Source: Bactrocera neohumeralis (Eukaryota > Arthropoda > Insecta > Diptera > Tephritidae). From it: a DNA stretch of 64,000 nucleotides. The number at the start of each line of letters is the position of its first letter. Within the stretch, counting starts at the first letter, position 1. The position numbers were made by a program, and so were the translations under genes. The notes under the pieces were generated by a model that worked only from the letters and a program-made list of their open reading frames with translations, did no database searches and was not told the DNA's origin. The stretch lies in NCBI RefSeq assembly GCF_024586455.1, contig NC_065921.1:88720061-88784060 (forward strand), written 5' to 3'. Positions 46,619 through 56,894 of the stretch are shown here, piece after piece.

Positions 46619-48217
46619 ATGGCAATAACGCAAATTCTATTACTCATAGTCTTGGGGCTTGTGGGTTACTTTGCCTATTGGTTTCGGAAGCGCATGAATA
46701 CTTGGCAGGATCTTGGCATCGCGTGCGATAAGCCAAACTATTTGCTGGGAAATTTGGTGGGAATGCTCAAAACACGTTCATTCGCGGATATAGGACGTTC
46801 CACGTATAGTAAATTCAAAGGTACGGGACCGTTTTGTGGTTTCTATTGGTTTCATCGTCCTGCAGTTTTTGTACTGGAAACCAGCCTTGTTAAAGCTATA
46901 CTCATCAAGGAATTCAATAAGTTCACCGATCGCGGCTTCTATACGAATCCAGATGATGATCCACTCTCAGGGCATCTCTTTTCGTTGGACGGTCATAAAT
47001 GGCGTGCCATGCGCAATAAGCTCTCACCAACATTCACTTCTGGCAAAATGAAACAAATGTTTCCGACAGTTACTAGAGTGGCCGCAGAGCTTGTGAATGT
47101 ATATAATGAGGCCGTGAATGGTAAACGGCGGTCTACACTAGAAGTGCGCGATTCTCTTGGGCGCTACACCGCTGACGTGATTGGTTCATGCGCTTTTGGC
47201 ATCGACTGTAACAGCTTGAAGAATCCCAATGACCCATTCCGTCAGATGGGTAGACGTGTGTTCACAGATCACCGTCATGGTCCATTAGCGATGGCATTAA
47301 TTCTTCTATTTCCCAAATTGTCACGACGTTTACATATTAAAATAACACCCGATCACATAACGGACTTCTACATGCGCCTTGTTCATGAAAATATTGCATA
47401 TCGCGAAGGGAATAACATTAAACGTCATGACTTTTTCGATATGCTGTTGGATTTGAAAAATAATAAAATGATGAAGTCAGAGGACGGTCAGGCAATGACG
47501 AATATAACCGTTGAAGAGTTGGCCGCGCAAGCATTTGTATTTATGGTAGCCGGGTTTGAGACCTCGTCGACAACCATGGGCTTTGCGCTCTACGAGCTGG
47601 CACAGCGTGACGACATACAGCAACGTGCGCGACAGGAAGTTGTTGAAGTACTGCAGAAACATAACGGTGAATTCACTTATGAATGTATGAACGAAATGGT
47701 TTACTTGAACCAAGTGATATCAGGTAAGTGCGCACTTATTCCCTTTAATGCAATTGGCTTAAGAATTCAATAATAATTCATGTCTCAATAAGAAACACTA
47801 CGCAAACATACAATATTGCCCATGCTTGTGCGGGAATGTCTGGAGGACTATCAAGTGCCCGATCAACCCAGATATGAAATTAAGAAGGGCACGTTTGTGA
47901 TAATCCCGGCTGTGGGTATACACTATGACGAGGATTACTATCCCAATCCGGAACAGTTTGATCCCGACCACTTTACGCCCGAAAAGGTGGCGCTGCGCGA
48001 TTCCACTGAGTGGCTGCCCTTCGGCGATGGTCCGCGTAATTGCGTTGGGCTGCGTTTCGGTCTTATGCAGACAAGAGTTGGCTTGGCTTACTTGTTGAAG
48101 AACTTCAAGTTTAGTGTTAGCGAAAAAACACAGATCCCCATTAAATACAGCAAGGAATCTTTTCTGTCGTTGGCTGAGGGTGATATTTACCTGAGCGTTG
48201 AAAAGTTGGCTGCTTGA
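46619..48217 (+). CDS. Cytochrome P450 B1, CYP6A-like
   Basis: Exons 46619-47723 and 47793-48217 (69-nt phase-1 intron) encode 509 aa. The ATG at 46619 precedes the anchor MAITQILLLIVLGLVGYFAYW. Motifs: RKRMNTWQDLGIACDKPNYL, GPFCGFYWF, DRGFYTNPDDDPLSGHLF, I-helix AGFETSSTT, K-helix ETLR at 369-372, and heme loop WLPFGDGPRNCVG with Cys452. All catalytic residues are present. It starts about 400 nt after A1. It is the only complete member of the B type within the A-B units; the gene at 61174 is its closest full-length relative. The acceptor's pyrimidine tract (TCAATAAG) is weak. Confidence 0.94.
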
Positions 48218-48840
48218 GCTGATCGAGGTGGTGATCTTTGGAAGTACAATTAAGTATAATTGAAGATTGATTACATTGTTGTATGCAGATGCTGTCAATT
48301 AAAGCGCAAACTTTCAATAAATATATATTATTTTAATTGCCAAGGAAATGCGAAGCTTTCGTTCTCATATTATTAGTATATTACTTTGTAAAACAAGTTT
48401 GTGGTTGACATTGCGCTCCATGTCATCTTTTATTTACAACTTGGCAGCAGTATTTCAAAAGCTTTGAGAACTGTTTGCCGTTGCTTACATTTTGTGTACG
48501 TTTGTATGTTGCTGAGCGTTGAGTGTTTGGTAACATTGTTCTCTCCTCATTCAGTAATAGTAATATTTCCATTAAGACAAATTGCACTCTTTCAAGTTGC
48601 TTACTGCTTTAGCTTTACATTATTTGTGAGAGGAGTCAGCTAGTTTGTTGAGAGAACTTCGTGAGAATACATGCGACTAAACTCAATAGACTTTGTTTAG
48701 AATTTAAAAAATTATAGATAAACAGTAAATTATTGATTTGTTCTCACTGGTGTGAAGTTCTCTGTGATAGCTTAACGCGTGCTTTAATCGTCTGGTTCAT
48801 CAACGTATTATTTTACTCTGCAAAGCGAATATCTGTTAGC
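48218..48840. other. B1 3' flank, duplicated at 59.28-59.75 kb
   Basis: From about 48348 the sequence (AATGCGAAGCTTTCGTTCTC, then TTTGTGGTTGACATTGCGCTCC) is nearly identical to 59288-59420, marking the shared 3' part of the duplicated A-B unit. AATAAA-type signals lie near 48317. No gene seen. Confidence 0.7.
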
Positions 48841-48849
48841 AAGAAGTAA

Positions 48850-49860
48850 ACGACTTGAAATGTTGTCGCCTCCGAGCTAGTGCATCATGAGTAACGCCAT
48901 TGGGACCATTAAATGTGACTATCTTTTTTGGGGGACGGATAGCGACTCTGAGTGGGGACCTTATTTGCATGTACACTAACAAGAATAAGACAAACGTTGA
49001 CGGAAATTTGACACAGGGAGGGGAAGGACTGTCGAAACCGATACCCAGATCTGTCCCGGATGGGAATGCTGCTCCTGAGGCGACGGTACTGTCGCTGGCG
49101 AAATGCAGCAATACCGATACTCCAATAGAAATCTCTATCTTCATAAGCGGCGGAATTGCTAGCACTAGCAAAGGAACCTTTGCTAGACTCATGAAGGGCT
49201 CTACGGGAGACATAAGCAAGACAGCGATAGCTAGGAAGCTGAAGGCAGACCACCGCTTAGCACCCAAAATCGTGGAACAGCATGCTTATGCATTCGAGTG
49301 AGCCAAGAAGGGGCTGAGGGAAAGCGACGACGTTAGAGCAAGAACGGACGTAAGTGAAACCAAAGGTCGCATGAGGGAGAAGCCTCCCTTGGAAAAGAAA
49401 TGCGGAATGGGGCTGCACCAACTTTAGCGAAATCATTAAAAACCCTGGCTCAACCTAGCTAGGCATGTTCGACCGCAGCACGGAGGATGGTGACATCTCC
49501 TGCGAGGAATGGAAAAGAGCAGCGGTGGCTATTACTTTAGTCTTCCTAAAGGTAGCCAGAGGAAAACCTGGGTCACACCCAAAAAGTGAGAATAGTCGTT
49601 AGATGTGCCAATGAACGATCGACTGTTCTATATAAGGAGGCAGTCTCTCGGGTGGGGTATGGAAGGGAGTCAAGCTGGAGGCTGCGGAAAGAGCCGATCT
49701 TCCGCTTTGCCATAGGTCTCGCGTCTGGTTCCCAGCTGAACCTTCTTCAGCGAGTGAAATTGAGGAAATCCTCAGATACAGCAAGTCGTCACTGTCAACG
49801 TGTGACTGTAGGGTAATAAAGCTGGAGAGAACCGAGGAACAATATAATTCCGAGTAACTT
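48850..49860 (+). mobile_element. Retroelement ORF1/gag-like fragment (DUF4780-type domain)
   Basis: Frames around 49470-49850 carry EDGDISCEEWKRAAVAI, KEAVSRVG, then WKGVKLEAAERADLP, RVWFPAEPSSASEIEEILR and CDCRVIKLER. This is the pattern of the DUF4780-like domain in ORF1 proteins of insect non-LTR elements. The upstream part (48900-49301) is a Ser/Thr/Lys-rich open frame consistent with the variable N-terminus. Frameshifts and a gap (49560-49620) show decay. It lies exactly between A-B unit 1 and unit 2. Confidence 0.65.
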
Positions 49861-49900
49861 AAATATCGTAATTAAACTTTCAAGAGTTCGTTAGCACCCA
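49845..49900 (+). repeat. Boundary motif of A-B units, copy 1
   Basis: AATTCCGAGTAACTTAAATA then TCGTAATTAAACTTTCAAGAG; related copies at ~56184-56245 and ~56485-56545. It immediately precedes units 2 and 3. Confidence 0.65.
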
Positions 49901-50080
49901 ACGCTACGCATAGTCTCATTCTTTGCAGCTCTCGAGATTACCCTTTCAACTATTCTTAGGTGTGGTCAGTACGGTAGAAATATGATTTTGATAGTGACTT
50001 TCAAAAATTATGGCTATTCCATACTCCAATAGAAGTTTAACTTACTCAATTCGAAAACAAATTACGTTAGATTTTTACCC

Positions 50081-50186
50081 GCAATAATCTTATCGCGGTC
50101 ATTTATTGATACGTCCTACGGGTATAAATGTTGAACTCACGAATAACTACCATCAGTTGGTGCTCAATGCTGAGCTTGTATAGTCA
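50081..50186 (+). promoter_or_regulatory. Promoter of A2
   Basis: GATA-type CTTATCGCG at 50089-50097; TATAAAT at 50123; initiator TCAGTT with A+1 at 50155 (TATA at -32); AGTCA at 50182-50186 (+28 to +32) matching the DPE consensus. Leader 85 nt to the ATG at 50240. Confidence 0.7.
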
Positions 50187-50239
50187 AACTTGTATATCGA
50201 ACAGTGAGATAGTCTACGACAAAAGTGTTGAACGAAAAA

Positions 50240-51821
50240 ATGGCAGTGACGGAAATTTTGTTGAGCATTATTTTGGCGGCTGTTGCCGCAGTCATTTATA
50301 TAGCGCATCGTAACTTAACATATTGGCAACGGAAAGGCATCCCGCACGATTCGCCAAATTGGATTCATGGCAATCTACAAGGTGTTGGAAAGACTATAAC
50401 TTTTGCCGAAGCCTTTACTAAAGTATACAAACGGCACTTGGGGTCGGGTCCCTTTTGCGGTTTTTACTTTCTACAAAAGCCGACGGTCCTTGTACTAACA
50501 CCGGAGTTGACCAAACAGGTGTTAATTAAAGACTTTAACAACTTCAGCGATCGGGGCATGTATGTCAACGAGGAAGATGATCCCCTCACTGGGCATTTGT
50601 TTTTGTTAGATAGTCAGAAATGGCGCGTAATGCGTAATAAACTCACACCCACCTTTACCTCTGGTCAAATGAAGTTCATGTTTCCTACTGTGGTTTCGGT
50701 GGCTGAGCAATTCGTTGAAACCTTAAATGGCGACATCAAGAAGAGTAGCGTAATTGAGATCAAGGACCTGTTAGCACGTTTCACCACTGATGTAATTGGA
50801 TCTTGTGCTTTTGGCATAGAGTGTAACAGTCTCAAAAACCCTGATGCTATTTTCCGTCAAATGGGTCGTCGTCTCTTTACTGATCGTCGTCATTCTACTT
50901 TCGGTGATACCATGATATTGGCCGCTCCGAGTGTGGCACGAAAACTTCATGTTCGTTTGCTACCGGACGCGATAAATGATTTCTTCTTCAACATTGTACG
51001 GGAAGCAGTTGATTATAGAGAGAAGAATAATGTGCAGCGTAATGATTTTTTGAATATTCTGATGGAATTAAACAAAGGAAAATTAAAGTTCGACGATAAA
51101 AACGAGGAAAAAGGGCTTACGTTGGAGGAGATGGCGGCGCAGGTGTTTGTCTTCTTTATCGGTGGCTTTGAGACATCATCTACGACACTTTCATTTTTAC
51201 TCTTTGAGTTGGCCCTAAATCCAGACATTCAAAAGCGCCTACGCGAAGAAATACTAGAGACGGTTGAAAATCATGGCGGTAAGGTGACTTATGAATGTGT
51301 AAATTCGATGCCTTATATGAAACAGGTCGTAGCAGGTGAGTAATGCAAAAGTGTATTCCAATTCAATACAATAACAAAACATTCTTTCTTCTATTGTCTT
51401 AGAAACACTTCGTAAGTATCCAGTATTACCACATTTGCAGCGTAAGGCTATGGCCGATTATGTTGTGCCTGGACATCCAAACTATGTGATAGAAAAAGAT
51501 ACAACTGTATTCATACCAGTAATGGCAATGCATCATGATCCCGAGATTTACCCGGAACCCGAAAAATTCGACCCGGAACGTTTTGCACCGGACGAAATGA
51601 AATCACGAGACTCCATCAACTGGTTGCCCTTCGGCGATGGTCCACGTAATTGTATCGGCTTGCGTTTTGGTCAAATGCAGATACGCGTCGCCCTGACATA
51701 CTTATTACGTAACTTTGAATTCAGCATCTCCCCGGCGACTGAGATTCCTTTGGTATTCAATCGCAAGCAGTTTGTAACCGGTACCGAAAGCGGCATCCAT
51801 TTGAAAGTACAGGCGATTTAA
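50240..51821 (+). CDS. Cytochrome P450 A2, CYP6A-like
   Basis: Exons 50240-51335 and 51403-51821 (67-nt phase-1 intron) encode 504 aa. The ATG at 50240 opens the anchor MAVTEILLSIILAAVAAVIY. Motifs: RNLTYWQRKGIPHDSPNW, GPFCGFYFLQKPTVL, I-helix GGFETSSTT (Gly where A1/A3 have Ala, acid-alcohol pair intact), K-helix ETLR at 366-369, DPERF, and heme loop WLPFGDGPRNCIG with Cys449. It is very close to A1 and A3. Differences cluster in putative substrate-contact regions (SDRGMYVNEEDDPLTG; RRLFTDRRHSTFGDTM; FVFFIGGFETSSTTLSFLLF; LREEILETVE), suggesting functional divergence. Confidence 0.95.
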
Positions 51822-52091
51822 GGCGATGTACTTCTCTTCATTTTATATAGTTAAAGGAAGCCCTAAAAAAAAACTTATTTCTCGATGAACATGTGATTTC
51901 GTCTGAATTATATATATTTATGCTTATGTGTGACTAAAGAAAAGTTCAGGGATCACTTCTGATATAAATATCAGGACGTGGCCAACAAATCAGTCTAACT
52001 GCGAAATCGTTTTTTTCTTTGTATTAGCGAACTGTGAGAGACAGAAAGTTCATGCGAAAACCATGTGCCCTTAGCATGATCAATATAGGCT

Positions 52092-52218
52092 TTGCGTTCG
52101 ACGGAAGAGTACTCGTGTATTAATCATTCTTTCGTTAAAATGGCAAGAACGCAAATTCTATTACTCATAGTTTTGGGACTTGTGAGTTACTTTGTGTTTT
52201 GGTTTCGGAAGCGAATGA
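52092..52218 (+). pseudogene. B2: 5' fragment of a B-type P450, truncated by a retrotransposon
   Basis: The ATG at 52140 opens MARTQILLLIVLGLVSYFVF then WFRKRMN, almost identical to the start of B1 at 46619. Homology stops at about 52218, right after RKRMN, where unrelated DNA and a gypsy-like element begin. The rest of B2 was not found downstream, so it was deleted, not just interrupted. The leader also matches that of B1 (ATTAATCATTCTTTCGTTAA against AAGCACTCGTTCGTTCAA). Confidence 0.9.
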
Positions 52219-52299
52219 ATGTATTTTTTGTTAAATTTTTTAATCATAAACACATACACACGCGATTTCTTTAATCCTGGGATAATCGCTAACTCTTGA

Positions 52300-54060
52300 A
52301 GTTCATAGGAGTTGTATTTTTCCTCTGCTGGAGTAGTTTTCTTACTTATAAACAAATCGATTTTCTATTTCAAGAAAGAACACTTTGTCCAGTTAATCCG
52401 TATGTTGCTGCTCTTGTTAACACAGTTCTTAATTTGTCAATGCTTTCCTCAATGGTTTGTCCAGGGATGATAATGTGATCCATATAAGTTAGTACAATTT
52501 GCTCAAATCTCTGATTATTGATGAAATGAGTCAACAAATATAGCTGGTGAATCAGGAAGTCCAAAGGGTACGAAGTTAAATTCATATTGCCCTCCATATG
52601 TTATAAAAGATGTGTATAGTTTTGAACACTCATTCACGAGAACGTGAAAAAATCCGTTGGCAATATCTAGAGTGGGGAACACACTATTCCTTTGTAATTT
52701 TTCCAACACATTATCGAATAGTACCATTGGAAAATTACCGCGTATTGTCTTTTCGTTTATTTTTCTAAAGCCAGAGCAAAGCCTTTTTGTACCATCTTTT
52801 TTGAAACAACTGGAGAGGCATACTCAGAGTTGGTTTGCGAAGTTTACTTTCACTCATCGAATTATTTATTTCATAATTTGTTACCTTCTGATCTGCGCAT
52901 GAAACACGTCTTTGTGTTTTGTAAACAGGAGTGTCAGCTGTTACCAGAATCTTCATGTGCATAGGTGATTGCTTTATTGCTTTAAAGCCGAGAACCCTAC
53001 TTAAGACTTTATTTGCATATTCGTTTTTTAAATTTCCTAAATCAAGATCCAGCATCGAATTGGTACCTTTTTCTGCAAGGGCTACGCAAGGTGCAGCAAA
53101 TTCAGTTAGACCCAAATTACTATCATTTGCGCTGCCCTCTTCTTCCTTTACTTTAAGCCCCTTATCTACGAAATCGCTTTCGTTTTTACTTTGACATCTC
53201 CCTAAGCTATCTTCATTATTTAAACTTTCCAGCTCTTTCCTGCCGAAAAAAAAATGTTTACGCTCTTCAAAATATCATTTACTATAATTCGCCTGTCAGC
53301 CCAGTAACATGGAAGACCACTATGAAATGAGTCCCATACACTTCGATATTTATTTCAAAACTATCTGGTGTACATACTTCACTGTTTTTAATCCATCCCA
53401 CTATCGAACGATTATCGCTAAGCTTTGAAATCCTTAAACGCTTAAACATATCACACCTCATCGAACTCACGTTAGCTCCGGTATCAATTGGAACACTGAT
53501 TACCAAGTCATCCATCATTGTTGGCTTGAAGATGGCACTCTTACTCTAAACACTGAAAGAGCTACCGCGTCTTGAGTCTGTTTCATATGCATGTCGGCTC
53601 TGCGATCGCATTCATATTGACGATGGTCTATCAGTCCGTACTTGAAACACTTTATGTGCTTTATTCTCACAATTGAAACACTTTCTTTGGAGCCATGGTT
53701 CTACTGCCGTTGCTATGCCATTTAATGATTTCTCTCTGCTTGAGGGTTGTCGACAATTATGTGCTCTCTCTTGGAGCTTATGAATTATTCGTGCCTGATA
53801 TATTGATCCACCAATAAAATACTAAATTAGACTCTCGTAATTTAAACCCACTGGCTCCGCAATTTCTATCAAAGCGTACAAATATTCGCGAAAACTTTTA
53901 TTATTCTTATTACGACGATTCTGTAATGATTTCTGTTTGGCTACGCACAAACAATTTGGATGTCCCTTTAAGAAGTTGCTTTGCAAACACAAATTGTTGT
54001 AAACTACCATTCATCAGCACTCAGCTTATCTGCACTTCCTTTCACATCCCTCAGTGTGAA
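52300..54060 (-). mobile_element. Ty3/gypsy-type LTR retrotransposon, degenerate internal part
   Basis: Minus-strand order is gag, protease, RT. A gag-like piece (54010-53822, FREYLYALIEIAEPVGLNY) and a degenerate zinc-knuckle-like CFNCENKAHK near 53690 are followed by an aspartic protease with DTGANVSS (53518-53282). RT follows: linker to about 52765, fingers/palm TLDIANGFFHVLVNE and FVPFGLPDSPAIF (52727-52515), and the catalytic box YMDHIIIPG (52597-52370 frame, second Asp replaced by His). Multiple frameshifts; no RNase H, integrase or LTR recognised. Inactive relic. Confidence 0.8.
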
Positions 54061-54076
54061 TTGCGGATTGAACACT

Positions 54077-54895
54077 ATACAGGGTTTGTCCGGAAAGTAA
54101 TAGGACTGAGTCGATTTAAAAACATTTATTGAACCAATCGTTACAAATCTTTAAAAACTTTCAAAGTAGGCACCTTCTGCGTCGATGCAGCACTGCCAGC
54201 GCGATTTCCAAGCATTGAAGGCGTCACGGAAGGCATTCTACGGGATAGCCATGAGAAACGAGGTGCATGCTGCTTAGATCCCCTCTGTCGTCTCAAAATG
54301 CTTTCCTTTCATTGGCCTTCGGCAGAAAAAAGTCCGGAGAGACCTGTGATTACGTTACTCAAAAATTGTGGGTCACTAGTGTGAATGTTCAAATTTTCTT
54401 GGCACACTTCCACTCGCCGCAATTTCTGGTCATCAGTGAGAACTTTTGGGGCCATCTTCGCGTACACCTTGCGCATGTTCAAGTGTTCTGCAACAATGTC
54501 ATGAACCACAGATTTTGATAAATTTAACATCTGTGAAATTAAACGGATACAAATCGACGGTATGAGTTCAAAACTTTGCGACCTCCTCCCGGACCTCCAA
54601 AAAGGCCTGGGGCCACCAAAACAAACTACTTCTTGCTAAAGCAACATCTGGGTGAGCCTGTTTGTCATATAAAATGTCTCTGTCGTCGATTTACCGAGTT
54701 TCACCCAGCATTTAACCGCGTATCTCTGCACTAACGAACGCTGCATTTCCGGCTTGCACCACTCTCTCTCTCTCTTCAAGAGCTCGGAGACAGCTGACCA
54801 GCTTGCCGTTCGTTAGCTAGGAACGACCTCTACCGAATCCAGTCGATGCGCGCACGCTCCGAAGGACAGTCGCGGCAGAAGAAAATCAAGAGGTA
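54077..54895 (-). mobile_element. mariner relic (second family) with one inverted end
   Basis: The left end reads TATACAGGGTTTGTCCGG then AAAGTAATAGGACTGAG, a mariner-type terminus. The minus-strand frame 54530-54309 has SKSVVHDIVAEHLNMRKV then AKMAPKVLTDDQKLRRVEVCQ, typical of the N-terminal half of mariner transposases. The segment 54680-54895 matches 25745-25945 but stops before the inverted end. Most of the transposase is missing. Confidence 0.8.
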
Positions 54896-55204
54896 GGTGT
54901 CTCTACTATTGCTTAAAATTCAATAAAATATGCATACATACAATATGTATATCGTATGGACTTTACATTGACATTACTTGAACAAACTTATACCAATTTA
55001 TACAAAACATATGTACATTTTTTGTTCTCATTTCATTTCTTCAAGATTTCATACATAAATTCTTCTTCTTCTTTTTTCATTCATTTGCCTCATAACATTT
55101 TCTCCCTTGCCGCCGTCGGTTAAATCGTTGCAGCTGGTCACTTCTTTTTTTCTGCATCTCCCCTCCCTCGACATTTGAATTGTTGTACTTTGTGATTCTA
55201 ATAC

Positions 55205-55760
55205 TATGTTTGGACCGACAACGAAAACATGTTTTTGTTGGAAACTGGTTTTTGTGGTAAAAACACAGTTTTCGCTGAAAACTACTTGAAAACCTACATT
55301 CCACTCATTATAATCGGTGCCTGCTCTAGTTTAATCGATTTTATTGGAAGACATATTTTGCCGGTCTTAAGTTGTCACTTGATATTTGTTTACATTCCAT
55401 ATACAAATACAGCTGTCACTTGATATTGTCATATTAGGGGGATTCTCTTGCTCTTGCAAAACCCTTGCACTGTGCACGAATTGCTGAATTTTCTTCTTGG
55501 TGCAACGGCACGACAACAAAGGCCCGCAAAATATTATTTGCAATGGCTGTAAAATATGTCAGACCAACCCCATGTTTATTTTCGTGCCGTCATATATCAC
55601 TAAATTCTGCAATGGGTGCTCTCTTGGCCTTGCATATTTCGGTATAAGATTTTTGCATTTTGTGTCATCGTGCAATCTAGCAAGAGCAAGAGAGTCCCCC
55701 CATTGATGGTTGTCAGTGAAAACTCATCGAAAACACACATTGTCGGTCCGAACGACTAAG
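55205..55760. mobile_element. Nested inverted-repeat elements (MITE within MITE)
   Basis: Outer ends: TTTGGACCGACAACGAAAAC at ~55207 and its inverted partner near 55725-55755 (ACATTGTCGGTCCGAACG). Inner element: GGGGGATTCTCTTGCTCTTG at 55437 and GCAAGAGCAAGAGAGTCCCC at 55680, a TIR pair with about one mismatch over 20 bp, enclosing roughly 265 bp. Neither contains a protein domain. Confidence 0.7.
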
Positions 55761-56180
55761 ATTTCACAACCCACAAATGTGTTTTCAATATCGAACCGAA
55801 GATAGTATTAGCTCAATAGCCGCTCCACATGAAAATTCTCTGAAGATGGCCAAATTGATGTGTTGCATGATTCTCGCATACTCAGCTCGCTTACGCTTTC
55901 GTCAAAATTTCGTTGTTCTTGGAAATTTAAATTTCTATAATAACGGCCACTGTGTTTTCTGGAAAGATTGAACTTCTATCAAAAGAAAAACTTAAATTCA
56001 ATTTGCAATATTTAATTTGTCCAGCAGCTGTTGATGCCGCTGTCTGCCTTTTTTGACTTGGTCCACTCAACCACTCAACTCTACTGTATTGATCGAATAT
56101 TGCTCGAATTATATATATTATGTATGTAGTTTTTTTCGGAATTGCAATAAATTTTGACCCATAGGTTCCACTCCCACTTA
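55761..56180. other. Unassigned AT-rich sequence between retroelements and unit 3
   Basis: No coding sequence, repeat partner or promoter recognised. Confidence 0.4.
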
Positions 56181-56183
56181 AAT

Positions 56184-56545
56184 AAGACGAATAGAATTCC
56201 GAGTGATGCAAGTATCGTAATTAAACTTGTAAGTGTTCGTTGGCCTCTGCTCAGCACGGTAACAAAATGATTATCTATGTACAAAGTTAACTGCAAATGA
56301 CTTGCATAAATATAATTATGTGTATGTACATATATGGAGAAGCTACCGCGAGCTCTAATTCGATAGTGTGCGTGAGCATTATGCATTTTTATACTCTCGC
56401 AATACTCGTATGTTGCTGTAGAATATAATGGTTTTGTTTACCTAACGCTTGTTTGTAACAACTAAAACTAATCGAAATAAGACGAGTAGAATTCCGAGTC
56501 ATGCAAATATCGTTAATTAAACTTGCAAGAGTTCGTTGCACCCAA
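56184..56545 (+). repeat. Boundary motif copies 2 and 3 flanking a repeat fragment
   Basis: AATTCCGAGTGATGCAAGTA (56184) and AATTCCGAGTCATGCAAATA (56487) are two copies of the motif at 49845. Between them, 56389-56478 is a fragment of the long dispersed repeat at 6205-7545 (TATAATGGTTTTGTTTACC). Confidence 0.65.
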
Positions 56546-56736
56546 CACCATGCACATACATGAAATGCTTTCAATCTAAGGGTCACCCGAGATTTCCCTT
56601 TCAACTATTCTTAGGTGTGGTCAGTACGGTAGAAATATGATTTTCATAGTGACTTTCAAAAATTATGGCTATTCCATACTCCAATAGAAGTTTAACTTAC
56701 TCAATTCGAAAACAAATTACGTTAGATTTTTACCCG

Positions 56737-56841
56737 CAATAATCTTATCGCGGTCATTTATTGATACGTCCTACGAGTATAAATGTTGAACTCACGAATA
56801 ACTACCATCAGTTGGTGCTCAATGCTGAGCTTGTATAGTCA
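56737..56841 (+). promoter_or_regulatory. Promoter of A3
   Basis: CTTATCGCG at 56744-56752; TATAAAT at 56778; initiator TCAGTT with A+1 at 56810 (TATA at -32); AGTCA at 56837-56841 (+28 DPE match). Nearly base-for-base equal to A2. Confidence 0.7.
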
Positions 56842-56894
56842 AACTTGTATATCGAACAGTGAGATAGTCTACGACAAAAGTGTTGAACGAAAAA

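Noticed and set aside
48900..49301. 133-codon open frame as a host gene
   Set aside because: It is contiguous with the DUF4780-like retroelement fragment downstream and has a Ser/Thr/Lys-rich composition like ORF1 N-termini. Better explained as part of that relic.
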